From Clytia hemisphaerica (Eukaryota > Cnidaria > Hydrozoa > Leptothecata > Clytiidae): DNA of 64,000 nucleotides. This document shows positions 31,633 through 42,484 of the stretch, piece by piece; the stretch's first letter is position 1; the number at the start of each line of letters is the position of its first letter. The position numbers were made by a program, and so were the translations under genes. The notes below the pieces were generated by a model. The model saw only the letters and a list, made by a program, of their open reading frames with translations, was not told the origin of the DNA and ran no database searches. The DNA is taken from the NCBI GenBank assembly GCA_902728285.1, contig CACVBU010001105.1, positions 1 through 64,000 on the forward strand, read 5' to 3'.

Positions 31633-34600
31633 CTAAAATATATCGTAAAATAGAGATTTTTACTGACTTTAAATGAATTTATGCGCTTTTAAAAAGGTCC
31701 CCTGCCAGAAGGCGTAAAAATTAAACATGTATAATTCTTACTTCTTATGAAAGAGTTCTTACAAATGACTGGTTCTAGGGTTGTTTAGTTCAAGCATGGA
31801 ACTATGGTTTAAGCCCTCAGAAAAAAGAAAAAGTAAACACTTAGAACTTTACCATGAATGAGTAGCCAAATTAAAGTTCTCACACACATTTTCACTTAAT
31901 TTAATTGTACCTTTTTATCTGGGGTAGGTGGTATAATGTCTTCATCAAATTTGACTTGTTCAACTTCAGTAATGGTTTCATCATCGATTAGTTCTGCTTC
32001 TCCACCGTTTAGTTCTGCATCTACACCGTTCAGTTCTGCTTTTCCACTGTTGACTTCTGATTCTCCATTGTTCAGTTCTGCTTCTCCAATGTTCAGTTCT
32101 GATTTTCCATTGATAAGTTCTGTTTTTCCATCAATGAGTTCTGTTATTACAATGATCAGTTCTGCTTCTCCATCGTTCAGTTCTGCTTTTCCACTGTTGA
32201 ATTCTAATTCTCCATCGTTAAGTTCTGCCACTCCGTCGTTAAGTTCTGTTTCTTCATCAATCAGTTCTGCTTTTCCACCATTCAGGTCTGCTTCTCCATT
32301 GTTCAGTTCTGCTTCTCCATTGTTCAGTTCTGTTTTTCCATCAATCAGTTCTGCTTCTCCATCGTCCAATTCTACTGTTCCATCGCCTCAAATCCTATAT
32401 TCTACTTCAAAATGGACCAATTTCACTGTTTCTTCTTTAGCCTCCTGTAGAGCGAAAAGTTACGATACTTTCAAAGAATTTTGAACAATCAGACCTTCCA
32501 AAATAATAACTTCAACTCGCCTCATATAAAATATTTATCAACATTTTTACCTCTTTGTAAGGGGGAGCATCAATGTAAATAAAATTCAAAAACATTTAAT
32601 CCAAATCAGTAAATTGCGCTCAAGGCCTAGCACATGAAAACAAAATTTTGTACTCTTTTTGCTATGAATCGTCACATATAAAAGTCTTACCAAATTTTCA
32701 AAGGTAGTTGGAACAGGTATTGTGCAGGGTTTTCCGTAACGCTCCTGAATAAAAAAAACGACCGTGAAACATGTTATTCACAGATTTAATTTGATGTGAA
32801 AATTTTGACAGTATAAATGAACATTAAAGATCTGCCTGAATAATATAGAGTAAACTTACTTCATTCAGTCTCCATGGCATTGCATCAGTATCTATATGTG
32901 CTGTCCGTGACCCAAAACAATAGTCATACCTACAACAAAAGTCAAAAATATTTTTTGTTCTAACTTAAATTGTGTTACAAAAGCTAAACTCAACTGAAGG
33001 TATGCGGAGACCTAGATTATTTGTTGCAACAATTTCTATTTCCTTTTCCGATGTAAAATTTTAACAAATTCAAAAGATAAAACTCAGTACCCAGGAAGAA
33101 AAATTTCAAGAAAGTCAAGAAATAGAGAATTAACTTTCAGAAGATAATCTTAAAAAACTATTAAGCAATAAGCAGATCACTCTCGGGAATTGTAACCAGG
33201 TTCTTGAAACATGGCCTGCTTTATACGGTTTTGATAGCTTGATCACAAGATATTTAAGTTAAAAATTTTATTAGTACTGTACTATTATTTTTTCTGGTAT
33301 TCCAGCTAGAGCTCCCTTCAAAATGTTGTTCAAGTTGTTTGTTGGTCAAGTTGTCAACCTGATTAACCTTACAAAGAACCAGATTTTTACCTTAACTCAG
33401 TCCCAATTTCAATATCAATATCTTTCTTTACAAACAAACAAAGGGCGAATGAATCTCCAATCCTTTCTCGCTTCATTGCACAATTTGCATAAATTTCAGG
33501 GGAATCGTTAACCAGTCGTCCATATGAAGAAGACATTGTTGCATCAATACTTAGAGTAAAATTAGAGTAAAAATGACATAACACATAAAATATAAAATTG
33601 TATTAAAGAAAACACGAGAATGCAATTGGACTTTCAAGAAAAAAGTCGAATCTCTTGGTTGAGGATATCAATTATTCAGGTGGTTAAATGCGTCTTTGAT
33701 TAAGTATAGATAACATCTTAGGGGCCAAACATCTAATACAAGGTGGCTATCCAGGGAGTGCAGTATATTAAAGCTATCCAAAAGAATATAATATAAAACA
33801 AGCCGTATATGTATAAAAGTTGCGAAGCGATCCAGAGCCTCTCTCAATTCGCAAGTTGCAAGCAAAACATTTTAGACACACAAACACTGTATATTCAACA
33901 ACATTTTTGCAGTTTTCCTTTACATTCGCTCTAGTCTTTCCGAATATCCTATCATTTGCAAATTTTTTATAGTCCCTCTATAAAAATGACATCTGTAGTC
34001 AGTGTAGTATTATCTCTCATTGATGAAAAATGAAGCTTCAACCGTTCTATTTTCATTTTCTAAAATAAATAGCAAAAAGTTTAAAGAAACAACAATATAA
34101 GAAGTAAGATGAAAAGATTAGCAAACTCAGGGCATTTTGAATTTAGAAAATAAAAACAAACTGTACCCTTATAATCATAAAGGTTGGTGAGTCCAGTCAA
34201 AACACAGATTTTAGTCGCGCGGCTGAGGTCGAAAAACGTTTCATTTCGTGATACATATTTTAGATTCCAAAAAAAACAACGGAAACTCGCGAATTAGTAT
34301 GTGTAGATTACAAAATCAAAAAGTTTCCACGATATTATCGTGCAAGTAACGAGTAATTGGCGATTTTTTGCGTTTCCAGGCAAAATTGCAAGGCCTGGAA
34401 ATTCCTATTTGTGGTAAAAAACTGATGGAAAACAGGGAATTTCCCCACAATCTGCATTAATTTATGCAAAATTAAACACCTTTTTGACCACAAATAGGCC
34501 CATAACTTTTGATCTAGAGAAGTTGGGACTTTGGTGTAATACACTTTTTTGCTCAGTTTGAAGAGCTCTATCATGTGATATAGGTTTTTTTTTAATTTGA

Positions 34601-37600
34601 AGACCCCCCAAAAATCATGAATTTCCAGGCCTTGCAATTTTGCCTGGAAACGCAAAAAATCGCCATTTACTCGTTACTTGCACGATAATATCGTGGAAAC
34701 TTTTTGATTTTGGAATCTACATATACTAATTCGAGAGTTTCCATCGAAAAAAGTGGAATCTAAGAGGTGTATCACGAAAATCATTTTCTAGCCTCTTTTT
34801 TCGACCTCAGCCGCGCGACTATTTGATCTGTAGCGTCACGCTTCACCTTTACAAAAAGGAGGATATCATAAAATGAACCAAGGAAAATTTCATAATTTTA
34901 AAAAAGAGTCATTTTGCATATAACTAATAATGTTAAATAAGGATATAATTTCCAACAAATTGCAAGGAGGGAAAAAAATCTTTTGGGAAACATTTTTGTA
35001 ATCTGAAAGAATGCCCCAAGGGAAGAAAAACGTATGCGGAAGAAAACTTCAAGGCGACAACAAAACGTTTCCAAATTGACAAAAAAAGCTTTCCACATTT
35101 ATAACGCAATTATATACCGTGAGATCAGGTAACTTGCATCAGTAGAGGCAAACATGCATAGCCCTCAAATGAATGACCTGTCTGGTCATTAATATACGAA
35201 GTTAAATCAAAACAAAAATGGTGGAGTTCATTTGTTTTGAAATTTTGCTGCTTTGATTGGTCAGTCATTTGATGGCTATGTAAGTTTCCCTCCACTGATG
35301 CAAGTTATCAGACTTCACGGTACCAAGTTCACGACAAGTTTTCCACATTTGAAAAGTATGCAAACAAAAATGAGAAAAGAGACTATCTAAAAAGAACAAC
35401 AAATAACTATTTAAAAGCAACAAAAAAAAGAACGAAAAACCCTAACTATCAAAAAACAACATATTTTGTCGTCCCACAACCCCGACGGAAAATGACTGTA
35501 CCACCCCTACAGATTCATTCATCATTGTTTGTCACAGGAATTAACTATACATGTGGTTTAAAAGAACGCAAAATTATGCATATAAGTCTCTATTTGTTGG
35601 GTGAGCTGGAAGGATTAGATGATCTACCGTAGAATCGTCTAATATCGACATGCGTCTTCTAAAGTCGACACCGGATCTGTAAAATAATCAAAACAAACCT
35701 TGAATGAAATTCTTGGTATCATTCTTATCAAACAAGTTCATCCATCAAACTAGAAGTTCAATAAACATTGCAATGCTTTCATTCAATTAAAAAAACATCA
35801 TTAAGATTTTACAACTTTATTACGCTTCAAGTCACATGATAAAAATATTTTGGACGCTTAGCCTGGTTTCCCCTTCCTTATTTATCGAGGCGAGGACCCT
35901 GCCGACGCACCGGACTTAACGAACACCGGACACGCGAAAGTTCGGTGTGAAATGAGAATTTTTTACCACCGGACAATTTCTACACCGGACTTAAGGAAGT
36001 CGGAAGTCCGGTGTTAGGAGAAGGCTATTTTTTCCCACCGGACAATCAAAACACCAGACACATGACCAGTCCGGTGCGCCCGGTGTTTCTAAATTTTTTG
36101 TTTCATAAATGTCCGGCGTCCAGAATTCCCTGTATGCAACACCGGACTGGCACCAGACTTATTGCGTCTGGTGTAGCGAAAGGATACTTTTTGCCACCGG
36201 ACAAATACACCGGACAGTCCGGTGCGTCGACAGGGTCCTTCGAGGCGCTAAGAGGCTGCAGGCCGTGATGGCCAGTATGGCGGTCACATTAAATTCAAAA
36301 GGAAACCGGGTTCTTTTTATTATTTTCGGTTCACGGTAAAAAGGTCTACTAAAAAATTCCTTGCGTGCAAAATGTTCTTTTTATTTGGATATCTTCGTTC
36401 CGTTGAATGAAAGCATGCTAATTAGTTTTTAGTGACTACATTGTTAAAGTTTTCTTTTCGAAAAAAACAAATTCTGTCTGGAGAAGCTGACATATTATTA
36501 AAATAATCAATTTTGCAGTACAGTACAGTAAAACACGGCTAGCAAAAAATAATTAATTCGGTTGAGTGGCAAACAAAAATTGCTTCAATATGATATCTTT
36601 TAAACCAAAGTTAATAGAGAAAGAAAAAGTGAGATAATGAGAATGATGAGAAGTAATTTGTAACACAATAAATTTTAAAATTGACTTCCCTGATCGGAAG
36701 ACCAACAGCAACAAACAAATTGTTCATTATGAACAATAACAGCCAGTGCCTTCTTTCTTTGCTGTCGATTTGATTGAAATGAAAGTCGAAACCAAACCAA
36801 TGACCAAAAAAGAACGATGCCAATCAAGGATCGAAGCCAAGAAAAACAGGACAAATTAAAGTAAATTGTAATGATGATAACAGAAAGTAATGACTCCATA
36901 AAAATTCAAAAAAACAGCCAAAGCAGTTTCTCAGAATTGCGATTCAGCCAAATTCGGAGAGAAAAAAAGAGAATAACCATTTTGATGATAAACTGAAACC
37001 ATGACAACGAATCTGTAGAACCAATCAGTGTCAAGATATCTCTATCGCCGTGACGTCAAACAGGATAGGGAGCATAATGGCATCACTTTCGCTTTGCAAT
37101 AAATTCAAATATAACATTTTACTATAACGGAGGTAATTTGATTCATCATTTCCCGGGATGTTCTTCACCTTTGTTATCTCCTTAATATTGGCGTCACGGG
37201 TCACGGAGGGTTTACTCGTTCTTCGTATCATTCTGACGTATACGTCAAATTTGATATGACGGAGGTAATTTGAGTTACCATTTCGCTGAATATCCTTCAT
37301 ATTTTATCTCCTTTATATTTTGGTATCGCGCAACTCGGAGATTCGAAACGTTTTTCCCATCTCCTGCCTTATAGAGAGTTGAAAGGAATGGATAGTTAAA
37401 GGTACGCACACACGATAGCAAAACTGCTTCGCTCATGTACATTCGCTTCGCAATAATATCCACAGGCTCTTCTGAAAATAAGGATATCTGGGGAGTCATC
37501 CCTTTGAAAATTAGTATCCTAAACATGGGGTAGAATTTTTTTTTCTAGAAAAGCCCAATACAATTCTTTATTTTGACCCACATCGGGTGACCAAAAACAA

Positions 37601-40419
37601 GTTTCTATCTTTCAGAGAGGTTTTTTAACAGAAATTTTTTTTTAATTTTCAAAATATCTACGATAAATTTTGAGCGATGATTTATTAAATTCTGATAATT
37701 ATTCGAAAAGTTGTAAGCAAAAAACTTTTTTATGACTTCAATTATTTCTGGAAAAAAAAACTTGAAAGAAAGGGAGAAACTTTTTTATGGGTCCCCCAGT
37801 AGAAAAAGAAATATTTAACAACTCGTTCAATAATAAGCTATACAAAAAGAAGGAATGGTTTACAGTGTGAAGTGTGTGTAAAAATTTTTTCCCTTATGGA
37901 ATTTAAATCATGTAGTTAAATTTTGAAAAAATCAATAGTATATGTCATATACTGAAAAGTGTGGTTTAGATTTTCAGGATTTTATTTTTTGTAAACTCTG
38001 TCATTCTTTTTCCTAAATAAGTACTAGTTAGTTATCGCACGATTTCGAGTGCAATACGAGTAATATTTTACGGGTTCCGAGATTTTTCCGTAATATTTTT
38101 TCGAGCCTTTTAGGCGAGGAAAAATCTCGGTAAAATCTCGGAACGAGTAAAATATCGAGTATTGCACGAGGAGTCATGTGATAACTAATTTATTGTCGAC
38201 TCAAAAAAATTGTCCTCTTTTTGTTTTAATAAAATAAAACTTACTTCCGCCTTCTTCTGCTTCTGTGTAGTTTCGAATGTTTTTATTCGAAAATCTAATT
38301 CGAACGTTAGATTCGAACAAAAACATTCGATAACTTCCCACCGAAAATATTCACACAAAAACAAAACTTTTCGATCATTTTCGATCCAGAAGTTTTGTTT
38401 TGAAAAGTTGCAGATTTTTCAGAGATGTATTTGAAAGTTTCTAGATTGATAATTCAAAATGCAGATGATGTACAGTATTGTTTCGATAGAGAAGAAACCC
38501 TCCATCATTGGATTAATCAGATTTGATAACATTCAGTCTTTTTCTATGTTTTTGTTTCGATGACATGGCCATGGGAAAGAACAGCAGAAGAAAGGAGTCC
38601 CACGATGGAAATGTATGCTTGTAATAATGGTTAAAGAACAACATTTTTTCAACAGCAAAACAATTTGGATACTTTCTTGATTATCGTCAAGCTCTAAATG
38701 TTTCGAATTTTAGAAGGAAGATGTAATGATTGATGAGTTGAAAAGTCAAGGACGTACGTTGTTGTCGAGAACGAGAATTAGGAGAGAACTTTTATAAAAA
38801 TCACTCGTCATTTGGTTTAATACAAGACATTACACTGCCCTTGTTATGTTATGAGAAATTTTATTGGCAAACATTCAAGAATCTCAAGTTTTTTTGTATG
38901 CATTGATAAAAAACTTTGGTTACCACACGGACAAATTTGCCAAAAGTTGAAAATATTTGGGTGGTGTCAAGTAGTTTTATAATTGCTTAGTTCATAAGAT
39001 TTGATTTTAGTGTCTTTTATGGAAGAACTCCAAAGTAAAAGTTAATCTGAACATATTTTTGTTGCGTTTTTCCCTTTGATTCCCAAGTCAGTGTCCCGAA
39101 AGTCAGTTTTTTTCGGCTGTTTTGTTTTGATTTTTCTCCCGCCGCTTACCTAGTCCCCCAAAAGTCAACGCGGTCATATTTCCAGACTAAAGAAATATGA
39201 AATATCGCAAATATCTCGATGCTCTCGACCAATCAAAACGCTGATATTTTTTGGGGTCGGCAATAAACTGTATTATTTAGGGTCAGACTGGAATTGCGAA
39301 CAGGCCTTTGATGATTGATAATTGGTGGTTAAAAATCTTGAGAAAAATAATTGAATTGTTTTTTCTAAAAAACGCAAATTATTTTCAGTAATCAATAAGT
39401 AGAGCATTTAGTAAGAGCTTTAACTCATCCCATCTTTTTAAGGGTAAAAAGAAATAAAAATTCTCTGTAATGCTAACAGAAAAATCATTGTGTATTTTAA
39501 ATGGTAAACGGTACATAGAAAGCCCTTGAAAGTAGTTCAGAGTAGATGAAATCCTCTTTACCTACCAGTTTTTTCTGCGCAGTTTTTGATTTTATCAAAT
39601 ATGTAGTTTCCAATTCCTTTTTCTTTGTATTTTTGTGCCCTTTTTCTACCTTCTGCTTGACTCACAACTTCACCTGAAGAAAAAAGTAAAGGCAAATTAA
39701 ATCTTGAATAATTTAAGTAGGACAATGGACATTCTGAAAAAATCTTTCTCATTTAACCAAGATCTAAAAGAAGATCTGAAAATCTTATTTTAAAATGTTA
39801 AAATGTGTGCAGGTCAGTTTTCCAACAAAAAGACAGGGACTTATTGAGTGACATGTTATTAAGCCTAGAATAATTTAGCCAGGCTTGGAGTTCAATTGCA
39901 TCTTTTCTAAATACAAAAAAATATGGTCAGAAAATTTAGGAAATCTTTCTAAGGAAAATAGAAAGTCTTTTTGTTGACATAATATAAAACTAAATCCCTT
40001 TTACAAAACCATGACAAACCTTTATACTCCAATTGATTGAATTGATCACGGTTGAATCTCTTCTTGGCAAAAACTCCGTAACCTAAAACAGTTGGATAAA
40101 AATTGAAAAATACTAAAATTTATTTCAAATTAGCTGTCAGTAGTAGTAGTTTTAAACCTTTATTATTTTTGATAGGCGTCAAAATAGATAGCAATATTTT
40201 ACTTATTGAAAAGATAATCGTGAGAGTGAAAATTGCAAAAGAATACTGGTTAAGGACATTAAATATAGAAATATTCTGAGTATACAAGAAACTCAGATTA
40301 TAGAACCAGATTTTAATAACAATTCCTACCAATATCATTGTCTATCTTATGTATAAAGAAACGATCGCTTTCGTCAAGCCTGAGTAACTCTTGCAGTGTT
40401 TGCTTTTTTCTTCGAAGTT
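29816..40419 (-). CDS. KMT5A-like SET-domain protein, 14 exons visible (5' end missing)
   Basis: Exons in transcript order: 40330-40419, 40020-40082, 39562-39673, 39425-39472, 33391-33549, 32860-32929, 32691-32744, 31911-32444, 31603-31632, 31306-31376, 31164-31247, 30656-30707, 30206-30307, 29816-29878. All have GT-AG borders, and phases agree over 510 codons including TAA. The SET domain spans exons 1-6: NDIGYGVFAKKRF, LEYKGEVVSQAEGRKR, ENFYFFLPLKRW, IDATMSSSYGRLVND, LCLFVKKDIDI and GTELRYDY (catalytic-type Tyr). The usual NHS is NDS here. The order resembles KMT5A/PR-SET7 lysine methyltransferases. The C-terminal half has an acidic heptad repeat and ends DIPIDFDRDAPDDIC. One in-frame TGA lies at 32388-32390. 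Exon 4's donor (GTTAAA) is weak and was chosen by phase and fit. The first exon seen is entered in phase 2, so 5' exons are missing. Confidence 0.75.
29917..30017. repeat. 101-bp hairpin in SET intron 13
   Basis: GCGACACGAGATTTTC … CGTTGGTGCAATG pairs with CATTGCACCAACG … CGTGTCGC. The loop carries TGAGACATTGCTCCA twice. Probably a short MITE. Confidence 0.7.
31411..31478 (+). ncRNA. Type I hammerhead ribozyme candidate, antisense in SET intron 9
   Basis: CTGATGA (31431-31437), stem II GTC/GAC with a 6-nt loop (31438-31449) and GAAA (31450-31453) form the core. Outer stem I is CCAGGGTG (31411-31418) with CACCCTGG (31471-31478). Stem III is only the palindrome ATGCAT (31453-31458), followed by A as the cleavage base. 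Very short palindromic stem III helices that work as dimers are known for Penelope-like elements and animal retrozymes. The inner part of stem I pairs poorly, which lowers confidence. Confidence 0.65.
31911..32444 (-). CDS. SET gene exon 8 with 19 acidic heptad repeats
   Basis: The exon is b bounded by acceptor TTTTCGCTCTACAG and donor AAAAAG/GTACAA, 534 bp in phase 0. It starts EAKEETVKLVHFEVEYRI, then a TGA, then about 19 units of E-L-x-x-G-x-A (ELNDGEA, ELIDGKT, ELNNGEA …), and ends DEDIIPPTPDKK. The DNA is a 21-bp minisatellite (32000-32380). The Leu spacing every seven residues could form an acidic helical rod. Confidence 0.75.
32860..33549 (-). CDS. SET gene exons 5-6: second half of the SET domain
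   Basis: Exon 5 (33391-33549) starts IDATMSSSYGRLVNDSPEI and ends VKKDIDIEIGTEL. Exon 6 (32860-32929) gives YDYCFGSRTAHIDTDAMPW. These match the pseudoknot and C-terminal blocks of SET domains (D-A-T … GRLxNHS … LxxxRDIxxGxELxYDY … PW). The in-frame ATG inside exon 5 is not a start, since the frame is open and spliced upstream of it. Confidence 0.8.
33800..34925. repeat. Dispersed repeat copy interrupted by a foldback element
   Basis: Outer parts match 52218-52555: TTGCGAAGCGATCCAGAGC, CTGTACCCTTATAATCATAA, GATCTGTAGCGTCA, CTTCACCTTTAC and AACCAAGGAAAAT. The element at 34212-34821 splits this copy; the copy at 52 kb is unsplit. It lies in the 5.9-kb SET intron. Confidence 0.75.
34212..34821. 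mobile_element. Foldback DNA element, 25-bp TIRs, 3-bp TTT target duplication
   Basis: Ends are TAGTCGCGCGGCTGAGGTCG(AAAAA) and its inverse, flanked by TTT (34209-34211 and 34822-34824). Long internal arms (about 34290-34400 and 34618-34735) are also inverted: AAAGTTTCCACGATATTATC and TTTCCAGGCAAAATTGCAAG. The empty site is visible at 52430-52432. A 3-bp duplication fits PIF/Harbinger-like elements. Confidence 0.85.
34926..35880. other. SET intron sequence with degenerate repeat units
   Basis: At 35030-35100 and 35330-35350 there are words like the 53-bp satellite of 53-54 kb (TATGCGGAAGAAAACTTCA, CACGACAAGTTTTCCACAT). No coding signal. Confidence 0.4.
35893..36239. mobile_element. CACCGGAC-repeat MITE with 8-bp target duplication
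   Basis: Inverted ends AGGACCCTGCCGACGCACCG / CGGTGCGTCGACAGGGTCCT are flanked by TCGAGGCG (35885-35892 and 36240-36247). CACCGGAC or GTCCGGTG occurs about ten times inside, in both orientations. It is GC-rich compared with its surroundings. The 8-bp duplication is hAT-like. Confidence 0.85.
37120..37330. repeat. Two-unit diverged tandem repeat
   Basis: GGAGGTAATTTGATTCATCA … TTATCTCCTTAATATTGG recurs as GGAGGTAATTTGAGTTACCA … TTATCTCCTTTATATTTTGG about 135 bp later. Confidence 0.6.
37398..37455. repeat. Dispersed repeat, copy 2
   Basis: AAAGGTACGCACACACGATA and GCAAAACTGCTTCGCTCATG match the copy at 19439. Confidence 0.65.
38028..38188. repeat. 161-bp inverted-repeat element
   Basis: Begins TTAGTTATCGCACG and ends GTGATAACTAA. 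Arms share GAGTGCAATAC/GTATTGCAC and GGTTCCGAGATTTT/AAAATCTCGGAAC. A small hairpin MITE in the SET intron. Confidence 0.75.
38189..39424. other. SET intron, no other feature seen
   Basis: AT-rich sequence with TTCGAA-rich words at 38270-38400. No exon fitting the SET frame was found here. Confidence 0.4.
39425..40419 (-). CDS. SET gene exons 1-4: first half of the SET domain
   Basis: Exon 1 (40330-40419) encodes LRRKKQTLQELLRLDESDRF, a basic helix, and ends in NDI. Exon 2 (40020-40082) begins the SET fold with GYGVFAKKRFNRDQFNQLEY. Exon 3 (39562-39673) gives KGEVVSQAEGRKRAQKYKEK and GNYIFDKIKNCAEKT. Exon 4 (39425-39472) gives SITENFYFFLPLKRWD. The GYG turn is where S-adenosylmethionine-binding G-x-G normally lies. 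Introns are 90-350 bp. Confidence 0.7.
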
Positions 40420-40523
40420 CTAAAATAAGAAGATTAATCTAATGTCATTGAAAATGGTTATTGTAGTGTAATTTTCTTCTAGAAGGTTTTCCTTCTTTTT
40501 TCCTTTCAAAATAAATAACTTTA

Positions 40524-40817
40524 GTTTTGGCGAAAAACTCGTCCCCAGGCCCCAAAAATCATCAAATTTTCAAAAAATGAAAAAAACGCCCCCGGATATT
40601 TACCCAAGGAACAAGTGTGCCAAATTTCAGCCAAATCGGACCGTTTTTAAAGTCTCCAAGCTGCCAGCCTCGTTTTGGTGAAAAACTCGTCCCCAGGCCC
40701 CAAAAATCAAAATTTTCAAAAAATGAAAAAAACACCCCCAGATATTCACCCAAGGAACAAGTGTGCCAAATTTCAGCCAAATCCGACCTTTTTTGAAGTG
40801 TCCAGGCTGCCAGCCTC
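40524..40817. repeat. Two tandem units of 148 and 146 bp
   Basis: Each begins GTTTTGG(C/T)GAAAAACTCG and contains CCCCAGGCCCCAAAAATC, CAAGGAACAAGTGTGCCAAA and CTGCCAGCCTC. The start of a third unit follows at 40818. It lies between the MULE-like ORF and SET exon 1. Confidence 0.8.
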
Positions 40818-40828
40818 GTTTTGGTCTA

Positions 40829-42484
40829 TCATACGTGAAATTCAAACATTGCAAGATTTCTTGATAGTGATAATGGTCTCAACTTGTCTAGATTTCTCCT
40901 GTTCAGCTTCATCATATGTGCGTAACATAAATGTAGTATTGTCTTACATAGATTTTCCAATGTAGCCTGTCCACTGACGATGCGATATGTCCGATTAATG
41001 TAGTCTGTCAAAGTCTCACCGGTGAATTCATTCAAGCAAGTAAGGATGAGAGCAAGAGAATAGTCTGTCATTATTAACCTAGGTACAGCTCTCTCTCCAA
41101 ACACTGTATTTTCTTTACCAACAAACGACAAGACAAACATTCTCAGAGACTCGACGGTGTGTGAGCTGGTCAAGTATTGAGCAACTGGTAGCGCTGGAGC
41201 CTTGCCAAAAGGATGACGTACCACAATGGAGTAGAGTAGAATACGTTTGTAGCCAGTGCAGGGCAATGTTAAATTACCAGTTGCATCAAAATATATGATG
41301 TCACGTGTACATTGCTTGTGAAAAACCCTGACTAGTCCTTCTGTAAACAGAGTGATTTTTAGATCCGGGTATACTTGCAAGTCTTGTATATATCCAAAAA
41401 AGTGCCGTTTGAAGGGGTATTCTTGATTCTTATCATCTTTAGCGAAAGTAACTTGTAGATCTCCAAGGTCTTTATGTAGGTTTTCCTTTTTCTTCATCGG
41501 TGCCATAACCTCACTTTTGATTTGTTGTAGTACCTTAGGTGCTCTACCAGATAGTTGTCTGTTTCCAGAGGCGCATACATCTGATGGTATTGCAAATAAT
41601 CTGGCTCCATATGCTTTTGAGGGTGGAATCTTCAAATCTTTCTTAAATTGTTCTTTTGTCTTCTCTCTTTCGAGGCCCTTGATATTGTCAGCAGTTGTTT
41701 TTGTTGAATCATGAACTACGTCTCCAAAGAAAGTGATTGATATGGTGTCCTTTGTTTCGTCTTTGATGGAGATTCTCGCCTCCACAGGGCATTCTTCCCT
41801 CTTACAATTGAAATTGGCATACCAAAATTCACTGGTCTCTTTTCGTGATTGTTGAACGACCATCCTTTGATGTTTAGCAACAAAGTTACAGTACGAATTT
41901 ATTTTGTTAAGAACCTTCCTGAATACATCCGCATATTCTCCACCAAATGTCCTACGACCATCATCTTTGGTAAGTATGGGTAGTGATCTCCAGTCGCGAA
42001 AATTGTCAATGGAATGTTTTTTTTATAGCTTCCAGCGAAATAGTCCATCTGGAGGGATGCCACTTTTTGTAAGCAGCTGAATTGTTTGATTATCATAGCC
42101 TGTCTCACTCATGATGTTTTCAGCATGATCTTTTACTTCTTTCTCGTCAATATCAAGCGTGGGAGTTATTGGACGTGGACGTTGACTGCTAACAAACTTT
42201 GAAGTCGCTTTTGGAAAGCATTGTGGATATTCGTCGTGTTTGAAATTGCGGGAATATGGATGATATTTTCTGGTAAGATCCCGCTCATTTTTCTCCGGTG
42301 AATTGTAAAATGGTCTACTTTTAGCATGTTCAATTTGAATCAAATATTCTTTCGTCAACTCAACAGCCGTTTTAGAGCATATTGTTGCTGCCAAGCTTTC
42401 CAATCTTCGGAATTCATCTGACAATGACCCATCCATCTTCGGAATATTGCTTTTCATTTCTTTTTGCTTCGATGTTCCATACAA
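40829..42484 (-). pseudogene. MULE-like transposase relic, one frameshift, C-terminus lost
   Basis: From ATG 42484 it reads GTSKQKEMKSNIPKMDGSLS … GIPPDGLFRWKL. After a frame change in an A8 run near 42030 it continues WRSLPILTKDDGRRTFGGEY, YCNFVAKHQRMVV and FWYANFNCKREECP. Probable catalytic blocks are DIIYFDATGNLTLP and RLIMTDYSLALILT, followed by LHLCYAHMMKLNRR (C-x2-H as in MULE-type RNase H folds). The frame then runs into repeats and stops at 40829, so the C-terminal part is gone. The assignment is by motif order only; a NOF-like or other family is possible. Confidence 0.55.

Noticed and set aside
31936..32484. 182-codon plus-strand Ser-rich repeat frame
   Set aside because: It is the antisense of SET exon 8; minus-strand splice sites and phase agreement decide for the minus strand.
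33387..33584. ATG in SET exon 5 as a gene start
   Set aside because: The frame is open upstream through IDAT to a good acceptor, and IDAT is a conserved SET block, so the methionine is internal.
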